This document shows, one piece after another, positions 57,162 through 64,000 of a stretch of DNA of 64,000 nucleotides. Source of the DNA: Bryobacterales bacterium (GTDB taxonomy: Bacteria > Acidobacteriota > Terriglobia > Bryobacterales > Bryobacteraceae). The first letter of the stretch is position 1. Every line of letters begins with the position of its first letter. Below the pieces are notes generated by a model. That model was not told where the DNA came from and did not search any database. It saw only the letters and a program-made list of their open reading frames with translations. The stretch is taken from contig CANFEY010000017.1 of NCBI GenBank assembly GCA_947446025.1, positions 1 through 64,000 of the forward strand, written 5' to 3'. Made by a program: the position numbers and the translations under genes.

Positions 57162-59082
57162 GCACGTAGAGCCCGCGATGGACGCGCTGTTGGCCCTGGC
57201 GGCGAAGAGCGTGGAGGCCACGGCGGCCAGCGCCGACCCGTTGATGGCACTGGACGCCATGACCGAGCCGCTCGACTACGCCTTGAACGTGGTCCGCCAC
57301 CTGGAAAGCGTCGCCACCACGCCCGAGCTGCGTGCCGCCTACAATGCCGTGCAGCCGAAGACCAGCGAGTTCTATTCCAGCATTCCTCTGAATGAGGCGC
57401 TGTGGAACGCCATGAAGCGTTATGCGGGCACCGAGGAAGGGAAGTCCCTGCGCGGTACCAAAGGACGATTTCTCAAGAAGACCATTGATTCCTTCAAGCG
57501 CGCTGGCGCGGACCTGGATGCCGCGGGCAAGGCCCGCTTGCAAGAGATCGACGTAGCGCTCTCCGAGGTCACCACGAAGTTTTCGGAGAATGTTCTGGAC
57601 TCGACCAACGCCTGGGAATTGGTCGTCACCGACGAATCGCGCTTGAAAGGCCTGCCCGCGCAGGCTGTGGCCATGGCGAAGGCGTCCGCCGAATCAAAGA
57701 AGGCAGAGGGCTGGCGATTTACGTTGCAAGCGCCGAGCTATATGGCGGTGATGACGTACCTGGACGAGTCGGCCATCCGCGAACAGATGTGGCGGGCCTA
57801 CAACGCCCGCGCCGCATCCGGCGATCACGACAACCGTGAGCTGATCGCGAGGATTCTGGAGCTGCGACGCGAGAAAGCCGTGCTGCTCGGTTTCAAAGAC
57901 TTCGCCGACTTGGTGCTCGATGACCGCATGGCCCACACCGGCGCGAAGGCGCAAGTGTTCATCGCCGACCTGCGCGCGAAAACTGAAAAGCGCTTCCGTG
58001 AAGAGAACGCCGAGCTGGAAACCTTCGCGGGCCGCAAGCTGGACCCCTGGGACGTCGGCTACTGGGCCGAAAAGCAGCGCGCCGCGCTCTACGATTTCGA
58101 CGAAGAAGCCCTGCGCCCTTACTTCCCGCTGGCGAGCGTCGTCAACGGCATGTTCCAGATCTTCGGGCGCATCCTGGGTATCAGGGTCACCGAGACCAAC
58201 ATGCCCACCTGGGATGCCACCGTCAAGACCTACGACGTCTACGACGCACGCAGCAATGCGCACTTGGGATCGTTCTACGCCGACTGGTACCCGCGCGAAA
58301 ACAAGCGCGGCGGCGCGTGGATGGATTCACTGATCACCGGCAACGTGAATGTCGGCCGTCCGAATCTTGGCCTCATCTGCGGCAACCTGACGCCGCCCGT
58401 GGATGGCAAGCCCGCGCTGCTCACCCATCGCGAGGCCGAGACCATCTTCCACGAATTCGGCCACTTGCTCCATCATCTGCTGACGCGCGTCGAAGTCCGC
58501 AGCCTCGCCGGGACCAACGTGCCGTGGGATTGGGTAGAGCTCCCCTCCCAGATCATGGAGAACTGGTGCTGGGAGCGCGAAGCGCTCGACACCTTCGCGC
58601 GCCACTACGAAACCAGCGCGCCACTGCCCGAAGACCTGTTCCAGAAAATGAAGCGCGCGAAGACGTTCCGGGCCGCCAATGCGCAGATGCGCCAGCTAGG
58701 CTTCGGCTTCGTCGATCTAGGCCTGCATCGCGAGTGGGACGGCAAGGAAGATGTGCTGCAATACGCCCGCCGCATGCTGCAGCCGTTCTCCGTCTCACAG
58801 CTGCCCGATGACTACGCCATGATCTGCGGCTTCACCCACCTGTTCGCGAGCCCGGTTGCCTACGGAGCCGGTTACTACAGCTACAAGTGGGCCGAAGTGC
58901 TCGACGCCGACGCGTTCACGCGGTTCCAGATGGAAGGCGTGTTCAGCGAGCAAGTCGGTCACGACTACCGCGACAAGATCCTTGCCCGCGGCGACAGCGA
59001 AGACCCAGCCGAACTGTACCGCAGCTTCATGGGCCGCGATCCCGACCCGAATGCGCTAATGCGGCGGGCGGGGTTGGTGTAG
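57106..59082 (+). CDS. M3-family oligopeptidase (PrlC/OpdA-like)
   Basis: 658 residues. The zinc motif EAETIFHEFGHLLHHLLT is intact, with MENWCWEREALDTFARHYET after it, and GAGYYSYKWAEVLDADAFTR near the C-terminus. The N-terminus (MNPLLEVQFQVPFDQIHAEH) is standard, which fixes the start inside the preceding gene. It is a cytoplasmic metallopeptidase that cleaves short peptides and signal-peptide remnants. Confidence 0.95.
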   Translation: MNPLLEVQFQVPFDQIHAEHVEPAMDALLALAAKSVEATAASADPLMALDAMTEPLDYALNVVRHLESVATTPELRAAYNAVQPKTSEFYSSIPLNEALWNAMKRYAGTEEGKSLRGTKGRFLKKTIDSFKRAGADLDAAGKARLQEIDVALSEVTTKFSENVLDSTNAWELVVTDESRLKGLPAQAVAMAKASAESKKAEGWRFTLQAPSYMAVMTYLDESAIREQMWRAYNARAASGDHDNRELIARILELRREKAVLLGFKDFADLVLDDRMAHTGAKAQVFIADLRAKTEKRFREENAELETFAGRKLDPWDVGYWAEKQRAALYDFDEEALRPYFPLASVVNGMFQIFGRILGIRVTETNMPTWDATVKTYDVYDARSNAHLGSFYADWYPRENKRGGAWMDSLITGNVNVGRPNLGLICGNLTPPVDGKPALLTHREAETIFHEFGHLLHHLLTRVEVRSLAGTNVPWDWVELPSQIMENWCWEREALDTFARHYETSAPLPEDLFQKMKRAKTFRAANAQMRQLGFGFVDLGLHREWDGKEDVLQYARRMLQPFSVSQLPDDYAMICGFTHLFASPVAYGAGYYSYKWAEVLDADAFTRFQMEGVFSEQVGHDYRDKILARGDSEDPAELYRSFMGRDPDPNALMRRAGLV

Positions 59083-59098
59083 GCGCTACTATCTCAAA

Positions 59099-59439
59099 AT
59101 GGAAATGCAAGTCTTGCCTATCTATGGTTGGGGATGGTCAGGTTGTCGGGAGGTCTTTGAGGTCCCCCCTCCATTCGATCTAGAGGTCCGTGTCTCCGCC
59201 AACAGGGATTTTTTAGCGGCTCATGGAAAGGTCACGACTCGCACTCACCCGTTTCTCGATCTATGGATCGTTCTTGCGCCCATCCCGGACATCGGGAATT
59301 GGACTACTGTAGCCTCTTCGTATTCGCCGCGTGCCCTGAGATCACCGATGCGGAGACTCTCAACGCGGCAGCGAAGGTTACGGGTTATGCCAGGGTGAGG
59401 CAATCTGAACCGAAGCTTCCTGCGGATCGCTATAATTGA
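59099..59439 (+). pseudogene. Possible decayed gene in the gap before the LeuA-like synthase
   Basis: One frame reads MEMQVLPIYGWGWSGCREVF with LEVRVSANRDFLAAHGKVTT and HPFLDLWIVLAPIPD from 59099. The neighbouring frame from 59263 gives LDYCSLFVFAACPEITDAET with LNAAAKVTGYARVRQSEPKL and ends at TGA 59439. Both parts look protein-like and could be one gene with a frameshift near 59290. No family is recognised. The rest of 59083-59460 is free of genes. Confidence 0.3.
59431..59436 (+). promoter_or_regulatory. Putative -10 box of the LeuA-like gene
   Basis: A perfect TATAAT, 24 bases before the GTG at 59461, with a GGAG ribosome binding site at 59450-59453 between them. This is a normal short leader. 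Confidence 0.55.
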
Positions 59440-59460
59440 AAATTGGCAAAGGAGAGCCTC

Positions 59461-60678
59461 GTGAACAATCAGTACCATCGTGAGAATGAATGGTGGGTGA
59501 GCCCCTACAACGTGACGCCGGAAGTTTTGGGCACCTATCAGTTGCCCGCCAAGGTCCAGATTCACGATGCGACGCTGCGGGACGGTGAGCAGACGCCCGG
59601 CGTGGTGATGAGCGTCGAGGAAAAAATCGAGATCGCGCAGAAGCTGGACGAGATCGGCGTGGACCGCATTGAAGCCGGCATGCCCGCAGTCTCTGAGCAG
59701 GACTTCGAGGCCATCAAGCGCATCTCCAAGCTCGGGCTCAACGCCAAGATCTACTCCTTCGCGCGCGCCATCAACATCGACATCGACAAGGCTCTCGAGT
59801 GCGGCTGCCACGGCGTGATCGTCGAAGTGCCCATCGGCTATCCGAAGCTCAAATATCAGTTCAAGTGGACCTGGGAAGACGTGCTGCGTAAGAGCGCGGA
59901 CGTGGTGAATTACGCCAAGAAGCGCGGGCTGCATGTGGTCTATTTCCCGTATGACACCACGCGCGCCCGCGAAGAAGATCTGCGCAATCTGCTCACCGGC
60001 ATGATGCGCGACGCGCCGCCCGACGCCGTCGGCGTGGTGGACACCATGGGTTGCATCCTTCCGGAGGCCATGAAGTACATGGTGCGGCTGGTCAAGGGGA
60101 TCACCAACCTCCCCGTGGAAGCGCACACCCACAACGATTTCGGCATGGCGGTGGCCACCGAACTTGCGGCCGTGGAAGCAGGTGCCGAGTGCGTACACAG
60201 CTGCGCCAATGGTCTGGGCGAGCGCACCGGCAACGCGGCTCTTGAAGAGTTAATCGTCGCGCTGCACGTGCTCTACGGCTACGAGACTCATTACAAGCTG
60301 GACAAGCTGCCGGAACTGGGCGAAATCGTAAGTCGCATCGCGAAGTTCCCCATCGCGGTGAACAAGCCCATCCTCGGAGCCCGCAACTTTACCCGCGAAT
60401 CCGGCATCGGCGTCGATCTGGTGGTGAAGGAACCGCTGGCGATGTTCGGTACGCACCCGATGCTCACCGGCCGCCAAGGCGAAGTGGTGTTGGGTAAGAA
60501 GAGCGGCAAGCTCTCCATCAGCTACAACCTGGAAAAGCTCGGTTATCCGCCGGCCAGCGAAGAAGCCAACGCGGAGATGCTGAAGAAGGTGAAGGACCTC
60601 GGCATCGCTAAGCGCGGCATCTTGACCGACGACGAATTCCGTGAGATCGCGGACAGCGTACTCACCGTCAAGAAGTAG
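59461..60678 (+). CDS. LeuA/homocitrate-synthase-type acyl-CoA condensing enzyme without regulatory domain
   Basis: 405 residues. The HMGL-like TIM barrel carries HDATLRDGEQTPGVVMS at its start, VEAHTHNDFGMAVATELAA (the metal-binding HxH) and ECVHSCANGLGERTGNAALE. Members join acetyl-CoA to a 2-oxoacid, as in isopropylmalate, citramalate or homocitrate synthase. The C-terminal allosteric domain of LeuA or CimA (about 100 residues) is missing; a short helical part ends the protein. The GTG at 59461 with its GGAG is preferred over a TTG at 59443. No neighbouring leu genes are present, so the substrate is open. Confidence 0.87.
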   Translation: MNNQYHRENEWWVSPYNVTPEVLGTYQLPAKVQIHDATLRDGEQTPGVVMSVEEKIEIAQKLDEIGVDRIEAGMPAVSEQDFEAIKRISKLGLNAKIYSFARAINIDIDKALECGCHGVIVEVPIGYPKLKYQFKWTWEDVLRKSADVVNYAKKRGLHVVYFPYDTTRAREEDLRNLLTGMMRDAPPDAVGVVDTMGCILPEAMKYMVRLVKGITNLPVEAHTHNDFGMAVATELAAVEAGAECVHSCANGLGERTGNAALEELIVALHVLYGYETHYKLDKLPELGEIVSRIAKFPIAVNKPILGARNFTRESGIGVDLVVKEPLAMFGTHPMLTGRQGEVVLGKKSGKLSISYNLEKLGYPPASEEANAEMLKKVKDLGIAKRGILTDDEFREIADSVLTVKK

Positions 60679-60681
60679 ATC

Positions 60682-60702
60682 AAATGGTGTCTGACACCAT
60701 TT
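60682..60702. repeat. Perfect 10-bp palindrome between convergent genes
   Basis: AAATGGTGTC (60682-60691) and GACACCATTT (60693-60702) are exact inverse copies around one base. It lies between two convergent genes and overlaps the minus-strand stop codon by two bases. The GGTGTC/GACACC core resembles short REP-like palindromes, and it could also act as a terminator. One copy only is seen. Confidence 0.6.
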
Positions 60703-61996
60703 AGGCGGCGCGGAACTCCGTGGGCTTCGCCGCCTCTTCCGTCTTCCACTCGTGCCGCAGCGCCGCCAGGATTTCTTCGGGCGGCGTGCTGGAATCCAGA
60801 TTCCCGATCTCCAGGCGCTTCGCTCCAAATTTCATCCACAGGCCGCCCGCGCTCAGCTGCCGGCCCAGGCGCATATCCTGCAAGTCCGTTCGCAGGAACT
60901 CCTGCGTGGTCTCCGTGAATGATTTCTTCTCCACCACCCGGATTCGGTCCCGTTCCACCACGATTTTCCGCCCGGAAGACACCATCGTGAACGCGAACGT
61001 GGCAGAAGGAACCAGCATCAGCACCAGCGCCGCCGGCCAGGCACCCTGCATCACCAACCAAAGCGAGACGCCCGCCGTGACCAGCAACACCAGCCACGCC
61101 GATTGCCGCCGCCGGTTGAGATCCACAGTCCAGGGCAGAGAAGCCACCGGCGTAAACGCGCCCGCGGCTACGTTATCCTGCACCAAGCGGTTGAACCGGG
61201 GGTAATTTTGAATCCACCGGTAGACCCGGACCGTCACGGTGCCGTCGGAAAGCAGCATGCCGCCGTGCGTCAGCGAATACCAATAGCGGACCGAAGTCAC
61301 CTTGTCCCAGCGCAGCCGTATTTCCGGCTGTAAGGGCCGCGAAATCGTCAGCCCTTCGTGACTCGTGGTGATCCGCTGGCAGCTATAAATTCGATGGAAC
61401 GTCCGCCCCGTGAAAAAGGCCAGCACTGCGGAAACCCAGAACATGGGGCCAAGCGCCGACAATCCCGCCAACGCAATGGTGGCGAAACCGAGCCAGATCA
61501 AGTGGACGGACTCGTACTCCATCACCAGATTTTCATTCACAGGACCCACTGGATCGGGCCTCGGCGCATTCGCCGAAACCTGCCAATGCTGTTCCAGGTA
61601 ACGTTGGACAGCCTCCGGATCTGAGCACCCGCGCGAATCCGAGAGCAGCACCACTCCATTCTGGAACCTCAGCAACAAACCGGCCTTGCCGCGCCCTTCC
61701 TCTACCATCTCGGCTCCCAGAAATGACGCCCGCGAGTAGGTGCGCTTCCCGGTCCACTTGTGATGATGCAGGGCGCTCCGGTGCATCGAAAATCCGCTTC
61801 GCAGCGCTCCGATGAGGACGATGCTGGCGATCAGGCCCATTGTCGCCGGCAGCAGCGCGAAGAGCGCGGTTACGTCACTGGATAGCGTGCTGTAAGTCAG
61901 CAGCCACCCCACGGCGGCCGCCATCCCCAGGGCCACTTTGGTCCGCGTCGCATGGCCCACCCGCAACGTCTCTGGCGACGATAAGTAAGGAGTCAT
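60701..61996 (-). CDS. Membrane protein with PH-like domains, unknown function
   Basis: 431 residues. Two hydrophobic pairs (AAAVGWLLTYSTLSSDVTAL / LLPATMGLIASIVLIGALRS near the start, IWLGFATIALAGLSALGPMF and LAFFTGRTF in the middle, and WLVLLVTAGVSLWLVMQGAW / LVLMLVPSATFAFTMVSSGR later). Soluble parts between them contain beta-rich blocks (ITTSHEGLTISRPLQPEIRL, RWDKVTSVRYW; KIVVERDRIRVVEKKSFTET) that look like bacterial PH domains. No function can be given. Confidence 0.7.
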   Translation of the reverse strand: MTPYLSSPETLRVGHATRTKVALGMAAAVGWLLTYSTLSSDVTALFALLPATMGLIASIVLIGALRSGFSMHRSALHHHKWTGKRTYSRASFLGAEMVEEGRGKAGLLLRFQNGVVLLSDSRGCSDPEAVQRYLEQHWQVSANAPRPDPVGPVNENLVMEYESVHLIWLGFATIALAGLSALGPMFWVSAVLAFFTGRTFHRIYSCQRITTSHEGLTISRPLQPEIRLRWDKVTSVRYWYSLTHGGMLLSDGTVTVRVYRWIQNYPRFNRLVQDNVAAGAFTPVASLPWTVDLNRRRQSAWLVLLVTAGVSLWLVMQGAWPAALVLMLVPSATFAFTMVSSGRKIVVERDRIRVVEKKSFTETTQEFLRTDLQDMRLGRQLSAGGLWMKFGAKRLEIGNLDSSTPPEEILAALRHEWKTEEAAKPTEFRAA

Positions 61997-62056
61997 CCAT
62001 AAGGCCTATCGTAAGAAAACCCGCACTCCACTATCCAACAAACCCCTTAGAGCGCC

Positions 62057-64000
62057 CTAGGTGAGTTCCGCGAATGCGTCCTTGAGCTGTGCAAGCACCA
62101 CCCCAGGAGTTTCCGTCGCGCCCGCCAGCGGAATCCGCAGGACCCCTGCGGGTGTGAACTGCGCGCCTTCCCGCGAGCCTACCAGGGCCATCAGTTTCGC
62201 CGGCTCAATCCGCGAGCCTTGATGGAACTTGATATTCAGCCAGCTGCCTCGTTTGTCCACGGCCTCGATCGCCAGCCGTTGCGCCGTGCCCTTGAGCTGC
62301 GCAAACTGGATCAGCGTGAGCACGGCATCGGGCACCGGACCGTAGCGGTCCGCCAATTCGGCCCGCGCTGTGTCAGCTTGCTCGTCATCGCGCAGGTCCG
62401 CGATCTTCTTATATGCCCGCAACCGCTGCTGATCATCGGCGATGTAACTCGGCGGAATGCGTATGTCCAGACCCAAGTTGAGCGTCGAATGCACCTCTAG
62501 CGGCGCTTCCTCGCCCTTCAGTTCACGCACCGTTTCATCCAACAGCCGCAGGTAGGTATCGAACCCAACCGACGCAATGTGGCCGTGCTGCTCGCCGCTC
62601 AGGATATTGCCCGCGCCGCGTAGTTCCAAATCCAGCGCCGCGATCTTGAATCCCGCGCCCAGGTCTGAGAATTCGCGCAATGCGGCCAACCGCTTGCGGG
62701 CGATCTCGCTCAGCTCCGTATCCGCCGGCACCAGAAGGTACGCATAGGCACGCCGGTTGGAGCGGCCCACACGGCCCCGCAACTGGTATAGCTCCGACAA
62801 GCCATGCCGCTCGGCGTGTTCGATGATCATGGTGTTGGCCAGTGGAATGTCCAACCCATTCTCGACGATCGTCGTCGAGACGAAGACATCGAACTCATGC
62901 CGCATAAAGCCCAGCAGCACCCTCTCCAGCTCCTTCTCTCCCATCTGCCCGTGCCCGACGCCGATGCGGATGTTCGGCAGCATCTCCTGCAAGTAGGCAG
63001 CGCGCGCAAAGATAGAGTCCACCCGGTTGTGGATGAAGTAGACCTGCCCGCCACGAGAGAGTTCCTGCTCAATGGCTGTCTTCACCAACTCGTCATTGAA
63101 ATGCGCCACCACGGTGTGGATCGCCAGCCGGTCCTTCGGCGGAGTCTCAATCACGCTCATGTCGCGGATGCCCAGCAGCGACATGTGCAGCGTGCGCGGA
63201 ATTGGCGTGGCGCTCATGGCCAGCACGTGGACATTCTTGCGCATCTGCTTCAGCCGTTCTTTATGCGCTACACCGAAACGCTGCTCTTCGTCGATGATCA
63301 GGATGCCCAGGTCACTGAACTGAATGTCTTTCGAGATCAGCCGGTGCGTGCCGATGGCGATGTCCACCTGGCCATTCCCTAGCTTCTCAAGATTTTCCGC
63401 CATCTCCTTGGCCGGCGTGAGCCGCGAGAACATCGCCACTTGCACCGGGAACGCCGCGAACCGGCGCTTGAACGTCTGGAAATGCTGGAACGCCAGCACC
63501 GTTGTCGGAGCCAGCACAGCCACCTGCTTGCCATCGCCCAACGCCTTGAACGCCGCGCGCATCGCGACCTCGGTCTTGCCGAAGCCCACGTCGCCGCACA
63601 ACAGCCGGTCCATGGGATGCGGAGACTCCAGGTCCCGCTTGATTTCCTTCACAGCGCTCAGCTGATCCTTCGTTTCGGTGAAGTCGAAGGCGTCTTCGAA
63701 TTCGCGCTGCCAGTTTGAATCCGGCGAAAGCGCCACGCCCTCCGTCATCCGGCGTTCGGCGTAGAGCTTCAGCAGTTCATCCGCCATGTCCCGCATCTTG
63801 GCTTTGACGCGCGTCTTGCGGGCCGTCCATGTGGTGCCGCCCAGCTTATCGATGTGCGGAGATGCCTCACCCGCGCCGCGATACTTCTCCACCAGATCCA
63901 GGCGCGTGAGCGGAACATACAGCTTGGCCTCATTGGCGTATTCCAGCAGCATGAAATCGCCCTTGAGCTCGCCTTGGGCAATTTCTTTGATGGCCACGAA
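62057..64000 (-). CDS. mfd: Transcription-repair coupling factor, C-terminal part; cut by the right edge
   Basis: About 647 residues of Mfd, open at the right edge in frame. Visible are the RNA-polymerase-interaction (CarD-like) end (FVAIKEIAQGELKGDFMLLE), the RecG-like helicase core (GDVGFGKTEVAMRAAF, IIDEEQRFGVAHKERLK, MSATPIPRTLHMSLLGIRDM, HAERHGLSELYQLRGRVGRS) and the C-terminal TRCF domain. It removes stalled RNA polymerase and recruits UvrA. The usual full length is about 1,100-1,200 residues, so the N-terminal half lies beyond the window. Confidence 0.95.
   Translation of the reverse strand, partial: FVAIKEIAQGELKGDFMLLEYANEAKLYVPLTRLDLVEKYRGAGEASPHIDKLGGTTWTARKTRVKAKMRDMADELLKLYAERRMTEGVALSPDSNWQREFEDAFDFTETKDQLSAVKEIKRDLESPHPMDRLLCGDVGFGKTEVAMRAAFKALGDGKQVAVLAPTTVLAFQHFQTFKRRFAAFPVQVAMFSRLTPAKEMAENLEKLGNGQVDIAIGTHRLISKDIQFSDLGILIIDEEQRFGVAHKERLKQMRKNVHVLAMSATPIPRTLHMSLLGIRDMSVIETPPKDRLAIHTVVAHFNDELVKTAIEQELSRGGQVYFIHNRVDSIFARAAYLQEMLPNIRIGVGHGQMGEKELERVLLGFMRHEFDVFVSTTIVENGLDIPLANTMIIEHAERHGLSELYQLRGRVGRSNRRAYAYLLVPADTELSEIARKRLAALREFSDLGAGFKIAALDLELRGAGNILSGEQHGHIASVGFDTYLRLLDETVRELKGEEAPLEVHSTLNLGLDIRIPPSYIADDQQRLRAYKKIADLRDDEQADTARAELADRYGPVPDAVLTLIQFAQLKGTAQRLAIEAVDKRGSWLNIKFHQGSRIEPAKLMALVGSREGAQFTPAGVLRIPLAGATETPGVVLAQLKDAFAELT

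Overview
The window is GC-rich, densely coded DNA from a Gram-negative bacterium. The best guess is an acidobacterium of the Solibacter/Bryobacter type. Supporting features are a large secreted protein with carboxypeptidase-regulatory-like repeats, a Tat-exported dehydrogenase and a Tat-exported sulfite-oxidase-like enzyme, a PQQ beta-propeller dehydrogenase, many small secreted proteins ending in short basic tails, TolC, Lgt, MotAB and a System I cytochrome c maturation locus. No rRNA, tRNA, CRISPR array, insertion sequence or prophage was recognised. The assignment is by gene content only.

Region 1 (1-9971): a partial unknown gene cut by the left edge and followed by a 16-G tract, an alpha/alpha-toroid-like protein, a PQQ dehydrogenase with two tandem small membrane proteins, a decayed Uma2-type gene, a two-domain VOC protein and secreted proteins. 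Region 2 (9973-14666): an IscU/NifU-like scaffold, an iron-type alcohol dehydrogenase, a cytosolic ECF sigma/ZAS anti-sigma pair, OsmC, a tandem-domain universal stress protein and an AI-2E-type permease. Region 3 (14722-17831): a cobalamin riboswitch controlling btuF-btuD-btuC and a small membrane protein that looks like the C-terminal half of CobS.

Region 4 (17785-26803, all minus strand) is the most striking. An ECF sigma factor and a membrane anti-sigma factor head a run that continues ccmE-ccmF-ccmH-(ccmI-like/zinc ribbon)-(secreted regulatory-like protein)-ccmA-ccmB-ccmC-ccmD-tolC. The anti-sigma factor ends in a periplasmic CLLCH heme c attachment motif, so the maturation machinery could modify its own regulator. 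CcmE carries the rare CxxxY motif instead of HxxxY.

Region 5 (26935-45236): an ArnT-like glycosyltransferase, an esterase, an orphan HTH antitoxin, a Tat alcohol dehydrogenase, a VapBC-like toxin-antitoxin pair with a palindromic operator, lgt, three TadE/TadG-like genes, a DUF1015 protein, an S41 protease homologue lacking both catalytic residues, an FmdB-type zinc ribbon protein, a PepSY protein, a site-2 protease and a DHH phosphoesterase. Region 6 (45253-64000): a STAS protein, motAB, an ftsY-ribD-ribE-methyltransferase operon, DinB, a sulfite-oxidase-like enzyme, hemB, an M3 oligopeptidase, an LeuA-like synthase without its regulatory domain, a large PH-like membrane protein and mfd cut by the right edge.

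Repeated features of the window are 1-4 base start/stop overlaps inside operons, and -10-like boxes only 6-10 bases upstream of many start codons, which suggests widespread leaderless transcripts.
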